Of a DNA stretch of 64,000 nt, positions 34,680 through 42,759 are shown piece by piece. The stretch is from Vagococcus fessus (GTDB lineage Bacteria; Bacillota; Bacilli; Lactobacillales; Vagococcaceae). Both the position numbers and the translations under genes were made by a program. The stretch is taken from contig NZ_NGJY01000003.1 of assembly GCF_003987565.1 (NCBI RefSeq), positions 1 through 64,000 of the forward strand, in the 5' to 3' direction. Position 1 is the first letter of the stretch, and every line of letters starts with the position of its first letter. The notes below the pieces were generated by a model. The model was not told where the DNA came from. It searched no databases and saw only the letters and a program-made list of their open reading frames with translations.

Positions 34680-35875
34680 TTACTCATATCAAGTAATTTT
34701 GTTTTTAATTCATTTTCCATTAAGCCGAGTTCTTTTTCAGCGGCACGGCGTTTTTCTTTACCTTCTTTTTGAATACGTAAAGTTTCTTGGATCGTTTCAA
34801 TCAAATCAGATTGAGTTTGTTGTAAGGTTTCAATATCAACAAAGCCACGTTCATTTTCTTCAGCTGTTTCGATAGCTGATATTTTAAGCATCTCTGAGTT
34901 TTTCTTAAGTAAGTCGTTGGTTGTTTCAGAGACTTGGCGTTGAGCTGTAACGGCATCTTTTTGTCTTAATAGTGTTAAAGCGATAGCCACTTGGTTTTTC
35001 CATAGTGGAATAGCTGTGTTAATCGACGCTTGGATTTTTTCAGCAAGTGCTTGGTTCGTATTTTGAATTAAACGAATTTGAGGCGCTTGTTGAATGGTAA
35101 TTTGACGGGCTAGGTTTAAATCATAAGTACGTTTGTCTAAACGGTCTAAGAATTGATTCAAATCATTAACAGTTTGAACGTCCATTTGGTCGCCAGTTTC
35201 TTCTGCGTGTTTAATTGCAGCAGGAATTAGTTCATTTTTAAGCTCGGCCATTTTAACTTCACCAGCCGCGATGTAGATGTTTAAGGCATCGAAATAATCT
35301 TTATTTTTATGGTAAAGTTGTTCTAACATCACGTTATCGCTTAGTAAGCCATTTTTTTCTTTGTCTAGTTTAACCGCAATGTGGTCGATTTGAGCCCCAA
35401 TTTTTTGATATTTGGCTGTGATTTCATAGATGGATTCTTTTACTTTTCCAAACATACGCTTGAAAACATTTTTTTCTTGCGCTTGTAGTTCACTAGGGCT
35501 TGCTTCATTTAAACGGTACATCAATTCAGTCAGTGAGTCACCAACTGGGCCAATGTCTTGGTTTTGAACTTGACTAAGCATAGAATGTGAAAATTCGCTT
35601 AATTTTTGTTGTGCTGCTGCACCGTAGCTTAAGACCGCTTGCGAATCGTTAACGTTAATTTGGCTCGCTAATTCACGGGCTTGTTTTTGACGGTCTTCTG
35701 GAAGACGATCAATCAACTTAGGTGCAACCTCAGCTTCCGCTAAGTCATGGATATTTTTGTTGGTATCCATTTTAACGGCAGCATCAAGGGTGTCACCAAA
35801 AGGGTTGCTTAGTAAATCATCTAATGTATTAGTAACGGGTTGTTCGGTTGGTTGTACGGGCTTTAGTTCTGTCAT
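34673..35875 (-). CDS. TelA-family protein (toxic anion resistance)
   Basis: 400 residues, largely alpha-helical, TelA/YaaN family. Conserved stretch [46 protein letters not shown] near 280-325. First described with tellurite resistance plasmids; chromosomal copies beside XpaC are common in Firmicutes and their role in envelope stress is not settled. It begins 4 bp after the xpaC stop with AGGAG inside the end of that gene, so the two form one operon. Confidence 0.9.
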   Translation of the reverse strand: MTELKPVQPTEQPVTNTLDDLLSNPFGDTLDAAVKMDTNKNIHDLAEAEVAPKLIDRLPEDRQKQARELASQINVNDSQAVLSYGAAAQQKLSEFSHSMLSQVQNQDIGPVGDSLTELMYRLNEASPSELQAQEKNVFKRMFGKVKESIYEITAKYQKIGAQIDHIAVKLDKEKNGLLSDNVMLEQLYHKNKDYFDALNIYIAAGEVKMAELKNELIPAAIKHAEETGDQMDVQTVNDLNQFLDRLDKRTYDLNLARQITIQQAPQIRLIQNTNQALAEKIQASINTAIPLWKNQVAIALTLLRQKDAVTAQRQVSETTNDLLKKNSEMLKISAIETAEENERGFVDIETLQQTQSDLIETIQETLRIQKEGKEKRRAAEKELGLMENELKTKLLDMSNQ

Positions 35876-35878
35876 AGT

Positions 35879-36574
35879 CTAGTTCTCCTGTTCTTTTTCA
35901 GTCTCTGTTTCAAAAGAGGCTAGCTCTTTTTCGCGGGCCATATTTTGTTCAGCTATCGCGATTTCGATATCAAGTTCTTCTAAGTCATCAGCAACAATCG
36001 CTTGATAGTCAGCCACCAATAATAGTGAGACATCATTAATGACGGTTGCGCTTTTTTCTAATGCTTGATAGGTCGCTTTGTTTTTTAAATCATGACCGTC
36101 TATCTCAAGGTATTTACCTGTTAAGTCTACTAAGTTAGGTAAGTGAGTATAAAGGAACTGATCTGCTTTATGTAGTTTGCGAGGTTCTTTTACTAACTCT
36201 TTAAAGGTTGCTTTTGCTGCTTTAACGGTGTCATTACGTAAATCAATGGCACGTAGTTTTGATGTAGCTGCCATGTTTTCTTCCAATTGAACAATCATTT
36301 TTTTTGTATGAGCCATTGTCTCTCTAAAAAAGTCGATTTGTTGGTCGGTCATGCCATTATCATAGTAATGTTGTGACTTTTCTTCCGTTAAAGTTGGAAT
36401 AGTCTTAATTGTTTTTCTACGACGACCTTTTAAATAACGGACTAAATAGATAAGCCATCCAATCAATAGTAAAGTCATAAAATCGCCATTAGCAAAAAGT
36501 AAACTAACAATAGTCAAAGTTATTAAAATATAAAAGAAGCGTTTGTTTTTTTGTTTCCTTGTTTTTAGGGACAT
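35879..36574 (-). CDS. XpaC-family membrane protein
   Basis: 231 residues. Two hydrophobic helices close to the N terminus (FFYILITLTIVSLLFANG and MTLLLIGWLIYLV) and a helical cytoplasmic domain (MTDQQIDFFRETMAHTKKMIVQLEENM). Family name comes from a Bacillus protein linked to hydrolysis of a chromogenic phosphate; it is not a proven phosphatase. It is the usual partner of TelA. The frame opens at GTG 36583, but GGAG is properly placed for the ATG at 36574. A TAAAAT -10 with a TGn extension lies about 40 nt upstream on this strand. Confidence 0.85.
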   Translation of the reverse strand: MSLKTRKQKNKRFFYILITLTIVSLLFANGDFMTLLLIGWLIYLVRYLKGRRRKTIKTIPTLTEEKSQHYYDNGMTDQQIDFFRETMAHTKKMIVQLEENMAATSKLRAIDLRNDTVKAAKATFKELVKEPRKLHKADQFLYTHLPNLVDLTGKYLEIDGHDLKNKATYQALEKSATVINDVSLLLVADYQAIVADDLEELDIEIAIAEQNMAREKELASFETETEKEQEN

Positions 36575-36764
36575 CCCTTTCACTCCATTCGTTGTATCAC
36601 GTTATGTCTTTATTTTAGCACAAGTTATCTTTAAGAATATCGGTCCAAAGATGGATTTATAAAACTTTAAAAGATTTTAATAACTTTTGCCACATATTCG
36701 GGATATAATTGTAAAATAGAAACTGACACGGTATGATTAAGGTAGTGTCAAAGGAGGCTATGGT

Positions 36765-37325
36765 ATGACTGTAGATAATTTTGAAGAAGTGACGGTATCA
36801 CGGCGAGCTATTTTTAAAGGGAAGGTTATTGAAGTAGTTGTCGATGAAGTCAAATTACCATCGGGTGAGATGAGCCAAAGAGAATTAGTTCTCCATAACG
36901 GTGCGGTAGGAATCATGGCCGTAACTTCAGATGATAAAATTGTATTAGTCGAACAATTCCGAAAACCTTTAGAGAAGACAGTTTTAGAAATACCAGCTGG
37001 CAAAATAGAAGTTGGAGAAACGTGTTATAAGGAAAGAGCAAGACGTGAGTTAGAAGAAGAAACAAGTTATGCGGCAGCTGATTGGAGTTTAATAAGTGAT
37101 TTTGCAACAGCGCCAGGCTTTTCAAATGAACGTCTCTATTTATATAAAGCAACACAACTAAAAAAAGTAGCAGACCCGTTACCACAAGATGATGATGAAT
37201 TAATCGTCTGTCATGAGTTAACATTGTCAGAAGCGAAAGCAGCGATCGACTCTGGTTGGATAGATGATGCTAAGACTATCATTGCGATTCAACAGTGGGA
37301 AATTCAGTGTTTAAAGGGTAAGTAG
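36765..37325 (+). CDS. nudF: ADP-ribose pyrophosphatase, NUDIX family
   Basis: Hydrolyses ADP-ribose to AMP and ribose-5-phosphate. 186 residues. The NUDIX box GKIEVGETCYKERARRELEEE lies at about 85-105, with the preceding VEQFRKPLEKTVLEIPAG and following FATAPGFSNERLYLY typical of the ADP-ribose branch. RBS AAAGGAGG before ATG 36765; TATAAT at 36704-36709 is the probable -10. It starts a transcript that may include the small membrane protein and mtnN. Confidence 0.93.
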   Translation: MTVDNFEEVTVSRRAIFKGKVIEVVVDEVKLPSGEMSQRELVLHNGAVGIMAVTSDDKIVLVEQFRKPLEKTVLEIPAGKIEVGETCYKERARRELEEETSYAAADWSLISDFATAPGFSNERLYLYKATQLKKVADPLPQDDDELIVCHELTLSEAKAAIDSGWIDDAKTIIAIQQWEIQCLKGK

Positions 37326-37348
37326 GGTATGAAATAGGAGGATAACAA

Positions 37349-37636
37349 GTGGGAGAGCAAGAGCCATTGTTAACGCGTAAAGAAATTCGTGCGATGAAAG
37401 CGAAAGATAAAAAAACGGCGCGAGAAAAATTACAAGCAACAGAAAAAGAATTTGAAGCGAAACAAAAAAAGATTTCTAAGTTCTTTAAAAGAGAGCGTAA
37501 AGAGTTAAAGCCAGTGACTAAAAGTCGAACAGAAGAAAATGAAAAAGTAAAAGAACGTGGCAGTATTTTGAATAAACTTATTATTATAGTAGCGTTATTA
37601 CTCGTTATCATGGTTTTAGCTATTTTTTACTTATAA
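37349..37636 (+). CDS. Small tail-anchored membrane protein
   Basis: 95 residues from GTG 37349, preceded by AGGAGG (37337-37342). The first 70 residues are extremely charged and Lys/Glu-rich, predicted helical (TRKEIRAMKAKDKKTAREKL); a single C-terminal transmembrane helix follows (LNKLIIIVALLLVIMVLAIFYL), so the charged part should face the cytoplasm. No named family recognised. It lies 23 bp after nudF and 27 bp before mtnN. Confidence 0.78.
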   Translation: MGEQEPLLTRKEIRAMKAKDKKTAREKLQATEKEFEAKQKKISKFFKRERKELKPVTKSRTEENEKVKERGSILNKLIIIVALLLVIMVLAIFYL

Positions 37637-37663
37637 ACTAAATTAAGATTGGGGCATATACAG

Positions 37664-38359
37664 ATGAAAATTGGAATTATTGGAGCGATGGCAGAAGAAA
37701 TTCGCTTACTCCGTCAAGAGATGACAGATAGCAAAGAATGGACAGAGGCAGGCGCAACATTCATCTCTGGAACATTAAAAGGCAGTGAGGTTGTAGTTGT
37801 TCAATCAGGAATTGGGAAAGTTCTAGCAGCGTTAACAACAACGTTATTAATTAGCCACTATAAAGTAGATGCTGTGATTAATACAGGATCAGCTGGTGGA
37901 ATTGGTGAAGGACTTGCGATTGGTGATGTGGTTCTTTCTAATAAATTAGCGTACTATGATGCAGACGTGACCGCCTTTGGTTATGAAATGGGTCAAATGG
38001 CAGGGATGCCTTTGTACTACGAAGCAGATACTGTGTTAATTGAAAAAGCAGAAGTAGCGGCTACAAAAAATAACCTACAAACACGTACAGGTTTAATCGT
38101 GTCAGGTGATACATTTGTAGATAGCCAAGAAAAGATTAAAGAAATTAAATCATATTTCCCTGAAGTTTTGGCTAACGAGATGGAAGGCGCAGCGATTGCC
38201 CATGTGGCTCATCAATACAAAGTGCCATTCGTTGTAATTCGTGCGATGAGCGATGTTGGCGATGAAAATGCTAGCGTGAACTTTGATGACTTTATATTAG
38301 AAGCAGGTCGTCATTCTGCAGAGATGGTTATGGCTCTTGTAGAAGAATTAAATGCTTAA
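37664..38359 (+). CDS. mtnN: 5'-methylthioadenosine/S-adenosylhomocysteine nucleosidase
   Basis: Cleaves adenine from MTA and S-adenosylhomocysteine, supporting methyl-cycle turnover and AI-2 precursor formation. 231 residues. Landmarks: MKIGIIGAMAEEIRLLRQEM at the start with the catalytic Glu12, VVQSGIGKVLAA, INTGSAGGIGEGL, and EMEGAAIAHVAHQYKVPFVVIRAMSD with the purine-binding Asp. The frame is open from TTG 37649; ATG 37664 matches family length. Confidence 0.95.
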   Translation: MKIGIIGAMAEEIRLLRQEMTDSKEWTEAGATFISGTLKGSEVVVVQSGIGKVLAALTTTLLISHYKVDAVINTGSAGGIGEGLAIGDVVLSNKLAYYDADVTAFGYEMGQMAGMPLYYEADTVLIEKAEVAATKNNLQTRTGLIVSGDTFVDSQEKIKEIKSYFPEVLANEMEGAAIAHVAHQYKVPFVVIRAMSDVGDENASVNFDDFILEAGRHSAEMVMALVEELNA

Positions 38360-38406
38360 CTGTAATTAAACTATAATGAGATAATTAACCTCAGGAGGAA
38401 ACAGAA

Positions 38407-38955
38407 ATGAAAGCCTTACTATCGATTGATTATACCTATGATTTTGTAGCAACAGATGGTGCCCTGACAACAGGGGAACCTGGACAGGCCATTGAACATG
38501 AGTTAGTCGCTCTGACGAAAGAATTTATTGAGGCAGGTGAATACGTGGTATTTGCCATAGATGGTCACGATCCAAGTGATCAGTATCATCCGGAAAATAA
38601 ATTATTCCCACCTCATAACGTGGTAGGAACAACGGGTAGAAATTTATATGGGTCTTTAGCAGACGTCTATAGTAACGAACAGTTAAACCCACGTGTCTAT
38701 TGGATTGATAAACGTCATTACTCAGCGTTTAGCGGGACTGATTTAGATATCAGATTACGTGAGCGTGGGATTACAGAACTTCACTTAACAGGTGTCTGTA
38801 CAGATATCTGTGTCTTGCATACAGCGATTGATGCTTATAATCTAGGTTATAAGATTGTCGTTCATGAAAAAGCAGTTCAAAGTTTTGATCCGATAGGCCA
38901 TACATGGGCGCTTAATCATATGATGACAGCTCTTGGCGCAACAGTTATCTCATAA
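38407..38955 (+). CDS. pncA: Isochorismatase-family cysteine hydrolase, probable nicotinamidase
   Basis: 182 residues. Asp (LLSIDYTYDF, residue 8), Lys (WIDKRHYSAF) and Cys (LTGVCTDICVLHTAIDA) give the family triad. The metal-ligand segment DGHDPSDQYHPENKLFPPH near 53-71 is typical for nicotinamidases, which make nicotinic acid for the NAD salvage route. RBS AGGAGG before ATG 38407. Other amidases of the superfamily cannot be excluded. Confidence 0.85.
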   Translation: MKALLSIDYTYDFVATDGALTTGEPGQAIEHELVALTKEFIEAGEYVVFAIDGHDPSDQYHPENKLFPPHNVVGTTGRNLYGSLADVYSNEQLNPRVYWIDKRHYSAFSGTDLDIRLRERGITELHLTGVCTDICVLHTAIDAYNLGYKIVVHEKAVQSFDPIGHTWALNHMMTALGATVIS

Positions 38956-39001
38956 AACTATTAATCTTTTTAAGAAATTAAAAAGATTAATAGTTTTTTT
39001 T
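38954..39001 (+). terminator. Strong terminator after pncA
   Basis: A perfect 20-bp stem, AAAACTATTAATCTTTTTAA (38954-38973) and its complement (38978-38997), GAAA tetraloop, T-tract to 39001. The stem overlaps the last codon and stop of pncA. Confidence 0.93.
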
Positions 39002-39033
39002 ACTTTAAAGGCTATTAATAATAACTATTAACA

Positions 39034-39042
39034 TGATATTAT
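39034..39042 (+). promoter_or_regulatory. Candidate extended -10 for the DUF2829 gene
   Basis: TGATATTAT (39034-39042): TATTAT -10 with a TGn extension, 41 nt before the gene. The region upstream is A+T-rich without a good -35. Confidence 0.45.
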
Positions 39043-39083
39043 GATTAAGTTAATGAAACTTTAAGAAATGGAGGCGCACGCAA

Positions 39084-39305
39084 ATGACATTCGAAGAAAT
39101 TTTACCCCGTTTAAAAGCAGGAGAAAAAATTATTCGTAACGGTTGGAGTGGTTGTGAAATTGGCGTTATCATTGTAAACGAAGCGGTTTACGAAGGTAAA
39201 ACAGTGACACCACACTTTTTAATCCAGACGAGTGATGAAGGCTATTCAATGTTCTCACCAACAGTATGTGATATTTTAGCAGATGATTGGCAAGTCGTAG
39301 AATAA
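39084..39305 (+). CDS. DUF2829/Tad2-like small protein
   Basis: 73 residues covering the DUF2829 domain: FEEILPRLKAGEKIIRNGWSGCEIGVII at the N terminus (the conserved Arg-Asn-Gly-Trp turn) and DILADDWQVVE at the C terminus. This family includes Tad2, a phage protein that blocks Thoeris immunity by sequestering a cyclic ADP-ribose signal. The copy here sits in ordinary chromosome with no phage genes around it, before an SDR gene (12-bp gap). RBS GGAGG before ATG 39084. Whether it binds a nucleotide is not known; the family call is firm, the role open. Confidence 0.83.
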   Translation: MTFEEILPRLKAGEKIIRNGWSGCEIGVIIVNEAVYEGKTVTPHFLIQTSDEGYSMFSPTVCDILADDWQVVE

Positions 39306-39317
39306 AGGAGTTAGCAG

Positions 39318-40076
39318 ATGTTAAAAACAGATTTACGAGGAAAAGTAGTACTAATTACGGGAGTTGCTTCTGGTATAGGCGAGGCGCAGGCAATAGCATT
39401 TTTAAATGAAGGCGCGTTAGTATGTGGCGTTGATATTGCTTCTTTTGATAATTTATCACCACTTTTACAAGAGTCTGATCAGTTTTTATTTGTTGAAGGC
39501 GATATCTCATTAAGTAAAACGGCAGAAAAAGCAGTCGGTTTAGCAGTCGATAAATGGGACAGTATTGATATTTTATTAAATACAGCAGGTGTTCTAGATG
39601 ACTTTACCTCAACACTTGAAACGAGCGAAGAAAAATGGGACCGTATGATGGCAGTTAATGTTAAAGGCATGTATCTGATGACAAATATGGCCTTGCCATT
39701 TTTATTAGCTAGTGAGGATAAAGGTGTTGTCATTAACATGACCTCTATTGCCGGAACTATCGGCGGTGGCGGCGGTGCGGTTTATACCACATCCAAACAT
39801 GCCGTAATCGGCTATACGAAACAGTTGACGTATGATTATGCAAAGCAAGGGTTACGTGCTAATGCGATTGCGCCTGGTGCTATTAAAACACCGATGAATG
39901 CAGCGGATTTTGAGGGTGACGCCGTAATGGCTAAATGGGTAGCTGAGGAAACACCAGCAGGCCGCTGGGCGGAAGCTGAAGAAGTAGCTAATCTTAGTTT
40001 ATTTTTAGCAAGTCCTCTAGCCGATTACATTCACGGAGCAGTTATTCCAATCGATGGTGGCTGGACAGCCAAATAA
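39318..40076 (+). CDS. Short-chain dehydrogenase/reductase (FabG-like)
   Basis: 252 residues, classical SDR: TGVASGIGEAQAIAF near 15-29, DILLNTAGVLDDF, SIAGTIGGGGGAVYTTSKHAVIGYTKQL with the catalytic Ser, Tyr and Lys, and APGAIKTPMNAADF. The NNAG motif is altered to LNTAGV. Substrate unknown; resemblance to FabG/diacetyl reductase-type proteins only. It begins 12 bp after the DUF2829 gene and shares its transcript. Confidence 0.88.
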   Translation: MLKTDLRGKVVLITGVASGIGEAQAIAFLNEGALVCGVDIASFDNLSPLLQESDQFLFVEGDISLSKTAEKAVGLAVDKWDSIDILLNTAGVLDDFTSTLETSEEKWDRMMAVNVKGMYLMTNMALPFLLASEDKGVVINMTSIAGTIGGGGGAVYTTSKHAVIGYTKQLTYDYAKQGLRANAIAPGAIKTPMNAADFEGDAVMAKWVAEETPAGRWAEAEEVANLSLFLASPLADYIHGAVIPIDGGWTAK

Positions 40077-40087
40077 AAATGTAACAC

Positions 40088-40177
40088 AATACGACACTTA
40101 GTCCTATAAATTATAGGCAATCCTTTGGTCGTATTTAATCACTAAAATAGTTTTGAAAGGACTATTTTATAAAGGAG
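40088..40177 (+). promoter_or_regulatory. PreQ1-II-like riboswitch before queT
   Basis: P1 is AATACGAC (40088-40095) with GTCGTATT (40128-40135). Its loop has CTTAG (40097-40101) and TCCTTT (40121-40126); the latter is complementary to AAAGGA (40171-40176) of the queT ribosome binding site, giving the pseudoknot that hides it. A second hairpin (TAAAATAGT 40143-40151 with ACTATTTTA 40161-40169) takes the place of P4. This matches preQ1-II (COG4708 motif) architecture, with an extra small hairpin, CCTAT/ATAGG (40103-40117), inserted in the P1 loop. The gene it controls, queT, is the usual one. Confidence 0.75.
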
Positions 40178-40187
40178 AAAACTAAAT

Positions 40188-40739
40188 ATGATAAACAAAC
40201 AAGAGACAGTAGCAAGTAAAGCATTAGAGCAGGAGTCTATTTTGACACCGAAGAGTATGAGTAAAATGGCAATGGTTATGGCACTATATGTGGTAGTAAC
40301 AGTGATGATAAGTCCTTTAAGTTATGGCTTTTTGCAAATTCGATTTGCGGAAATGTTTAATTATTTGGCGGTCTATAATAGGCGTTATATCGGAGCAGTA
40401 TCACTAGGTGTTGCCATTGCGAATCTAAATTCACCACTAGGGTTAATAGACGTGGTAGTAGGGAGTCTATCGACCTATGTGGTACTTACGATTATTTACT
40501 ATGTTACTCGAAAAATGACTTCCGAGCGCAATAAATTGCTTTGCGTGCCAATTATTTGTAGCTTATCTATGTTTACGATTGCTGCTCAATTGTTTATTTT
40601 GGGAGATGCACCTTTCTGGGTATCTTATTTAACCATTGGTATTGGTGAATTTGTCTCACTAGCTATCGGTTTAGGTGTTATTTGGTTAATGTCTAAAATG
40701 ACGGATATGAAGAAGATAAAAAAACTAATCCAAGAGTAA
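40188..40739 (+). CDS. queT: QueT-family queuosine precursor transporter
   Basis: 183 residues, about five to six transmembrane helices, QueT family (COG4708), substrate-binding component of an ECF-type transporter for preQ1/preQ0 or queuine. Landmarks: LSYGFLQIRFAEMFNYLAVYNRRYIGAVSLGVAIANLNSPLGLIDVVVGS near 45-95. The N-terminal 25 residues are hydrophilic. RBS AAAGGAG is the sequence masked by the riboswitch-like leader. No other queuosine gene is in the window. Confidence 0.93.
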   Translation: MINKQETVASKALEQESILTPKSMSKMAMVMALYVVVTVMISPLSYGFLQIRFAEMFNYLAVYNRRYIGAVSLGVAIANLNSPLGLIDVVVGSLSTYVVLTIIYYVTRKMTSERNKLLCVPIICSLSMFTIAAQLFILGDAPFWVSYLTIGIGEFVSLAIGLGVIWLMSKMTDMKKIKKLIQE

Positions 40740-40747
40740 AACGATTA

Positions 40748-40787
40748 AAGTTTGCTTAATTCAACTAGAATTAGGCAGGCTTTTTTT
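40748..40787 (+). terminator. Terminator after queT
   Basis: AAGTTTGCTTAATTC (40748-40762) pairs at all 15 positions with GAATTAGGCAGGCTT (40768-40782), three of them G-U, then T to 40787. Confidence 0.85.
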
Positions 40788-40836
40788 GTTAGGTCGATTA
40801 TACTTAAAGAAAATGAGCGTGAAGGGAGGAATAGGG

Positions 40837-41604
40837 ATGGTTGCTGATGAATCCGTAAGGTTAAAAAAATATTACCCTACAGTAGAGGGGCTATTTGGTG
40901 GCAGCCAAACGCTGTATTATGATAATCAGTATGGCGTTTTAGATGGGATTTATTATGGTGGCTGTGGGTTGGTAGCTATGGCAGATTATCTACTATACCG
41001 GTCGCAAATGGAAAAAGACCTAGTTGAAACGTTACCGCTTAGTTTAAGAGGGATGGCACACTCTTTACAGGCCTATCAGAGTTTTCTTGAACAGTTAAGT
41101 TCAACGTGTGTGGCGCCTCTTAGACGCCCGTTTTATTCCCTTAAACATCATCCTCAAAATGGTGAGTATTTACTAGGGATTCAAGGTTGGCAACTGGTTC
41201 GGGGATTTAAACGTTACTATAGAAGGAACGAGTTATCAGATAGGCTCGTTCAATTTTTGAAAATCAAGCACTATAAAGAAGATATAGTAGAGGTTATTAG
41301 AGAGCAGCTAAGTAAAAATCATCCTGTCCCTCTTTTAATAGGACCGACAGCAACACAATTTCCAAAAGGTTTGAGAGTATTAGGGGGAAAACAGGAGCTA
41401 GAGATGTATAAGGTCACGTCAGAGGGGAAAATTGGTTCAGCTGTGAGTGTCACCTCTCATTGGGTGACGATTGTAGGTATAGAAGAAAATGATGATGAGT
41501 CTTATTTTAGTGTGGCCTCTTGGGGCGAAAAATACTTAATAAAAGTAAAGTCAACCTTAAATCTAACAGATTATTTCAGTGGAATTTTAAAAATAACGTC
41601 CTAA
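40837..41604 (+). CDS. Papain/C39-like protein of unknown function
   Basis: 255 residues, no signal peptide, no membrane helix. Cys43 in YYGGCGLVAMADYLLY is placed as in C39/papain-like peptidases (GCG...A at a helix start), and His208 in TSHWVTIVGIEENDD followed by SYFSVASWGEKYLIKV resembles the His and Asn-Ser-Trp-Gly segments of papain. The Asn is replaced by Ala (ASWG). It may be a peptidase with a different third residue or a nonenzymatic relative. The middle is basic (FKRYYRRNE). ATG 40837 follows GGAGG by 7 nt; the frame upstream (from 40786) is in the queT terminator. Not recognised as a named family; it stands alone between two terminators. Confidence 0.7.
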   Translation: MVADESVRLKKYYPTVEGLFGGSQTLYYDNQYGVLDGIYYGGCGLVAMADYLLYRSQMEKDLVETLPLSLRGMAHSLQAYQSFLEQLSSTCVAPLRRPFYSLKHHPQNGEYLLGIQGWQLVRGFKRYYRRNELSDRLVQFLKIKHYKEDIVEVIREQLSKNHPVPLLIGPTATQFPKGLRVLGGKQELEMYKVTSEGKIGSAVSVTSHWVTIVGIEENDDESYFSVASWGEKYLIKVKSTLNLTDYFSGILKITS

Positions 41605-41627
41605 AACCGCACAGTGATGCGGTTTTT
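41603..41627 (+). terminator. Terminator after the papain-like gene
   Basis: AAAACCGCA (41603-41611), loop CAGTGA, TGCGGTTTT (41618-41626). Confidence 0.85.
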
Positions 41628-41639
41628 AATTTATCACAA

Positions 41640-41655
41640 ATGAAAGCGGACACAT
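41640..41655 (+). promoter_or_regulatory. cre (CcpA site) before dhaK
   Basis: ATGAAAGCGGACACAT matches the cre consensus at 15 of 16 positions. Its right half is also the left half of the DhaS operator, so CcpA and DhaS could not bind together. Confidence 0.75.
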
Positions 41656-41669
41656 TTTGAATTCTGTCC
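41648..41669 (+). promoter_or_regulatory. DhaS operator before dhaK
   Basis: GGACACAT (41648-41655), 6 bp, TTCTGTCC (41662-41669). The reported Lactococcus DhaS target is GGACACAT-N6-ATTTGTCC; the left half is identical and the right half differs at two bases. It lies upstream of weak -35/-10 candidates (TGTAAT at 41699-41704 and TAAGAT at 41694-41699), where an activator would be needed. The dhaS gene is at 46102-46659. Confidence 0.82.
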
Positions 41670-41738
41670 GTTCCAAAGAAAGCCTTTTCACGGTAAGATG
41701 TAATCAAGATAAAGATAACAAGAGAGGCGTGGTACTAA

Positions 41739-42728
41739 ATGAAAAAAATTATTAATCAACCAGAAAACGTATTAGATGAAATGTTAAACGGACTTGTTTA
41801 CACAAACGATAAATTAATCGAACGTGTTGGCGAAAGCGGAATCATTTTAAATAAAAACCTTAAAAAAGGTAAAGTTGGTTTAGTAAGTGGTGGCGGTAGT
41901 GGTCACGAACCAGCTCACGCAGGGTTCGTAGGACAAGGGATGTTAGATGCGGCAGTTTGTGGGCCAGTCTTCACATCACCAACACCTGACCAAGTTTTTG
42001 AAGCCATCCAAGCCGCTGATCAAGGCGCTGGCGTTTTACTTATTATTAAAAATTATTCAGGCGATGTGATGAACTTTGAAATGGCAAAAGATTTAGCTGA
42101 GATGGAAGACATCGAAGTTGAAACAATTATCGTTGATGATGATATCGCAGTTGAAGATAGTACATATACAGCAGGTAAACGTGGGGTTGCGGGAACAGTT
42201 CTTGTTCACAAAATCTTAGGTGCTGCAGCTGATAAAGGCGCAAGCTTAGCAGAAGTTAAAGCAATCGCTGATAAAATCGTACCAAACATTAAAACATTAG
42301 GTGTGGCCTTAACAGGTGCGACTGTTCCAGAAGTTGGACATGCAGGTTTCACTTTAGCAGAAGACGAAATCGAATTTGGTGTTGGGATCCACGGCGAACC
42401 TGGTTACAGAAAAGCTAAAATTGCACCAAGTAAAGAATTAGCAAAAGAAATCGTTGAAAAATTAAAAGGCCAATTCAACTGGGCTAAAGGCGACAAATAT
42501 GGTGTCTTAGTCAATGGATTAGGTGGAACACCATTAATGGAACAATTTGTTTTCATGAATGATGTTAAAGCTTTATTAGAAGAAGAAGGCTTAGTGATTG
42601 AATTCAAAAAAGCTGGCGATTACATGACAGCGATTGACATGCAAGGTCTATCTCTAACAATGGTTCACTTAGAAGAAGACGCTTGGTTAGAAAACTTAGA
42701 TTACAACGTAACAACAATTGCTTGGTAA
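41739..42728 (+). CDS. dhaK: PTS-dependent dihydroxyacetone kinase, DhaK subunit
   Basis: Binds dihydroxyacetone covalently for phosphorylation by DhaL using phosphate from DhaM. 329 residues. His218 in GVGIHGEPGYRK is the substrate-binding His, at the same number as in known DhaK proteins. LVSGGGSGHEPAHAGFVG near 48-65 and KNYSGDVMNFEMA with the active-site Asp are also present. First gene of dhaKLM, with gldA after it, under DhaS and CcpA sites. Cytoplasmic. Confidence 0.96.
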   Translation: MKKIINQPENVLDEMLNGLVYTNDKLIERVGESGIILNKNLKKGKVGLVSGGGSGHEPAHAGFVGQGMLDAAVCGPVFTSPTPDQVFEAIQAADQGAGVLLIIKNYSGDVMNFEMAKDLAEMEDIEVETIIVDDDIAVEDSTYTAGKRGVAGTVLVHKILGAAADKGASLAEVKAIADKIVPNIKTLGVALTGATVPEVGHAGFTLAEDEIEFGVGIHGEPGYRKAKIAPSKELAKEIVEKLKGQFNWAKGDKYGVLVNGLGGTPLMEQFVFMNDVKALLEEEGLVIEFKKAGDYMTAIDMQGLSLTMVHLEEDAWLENLDYNVTTIAW

Positions 42729-42759
42729 AAGCAAGTTTGAAAGATAGAGGAGAATGATT

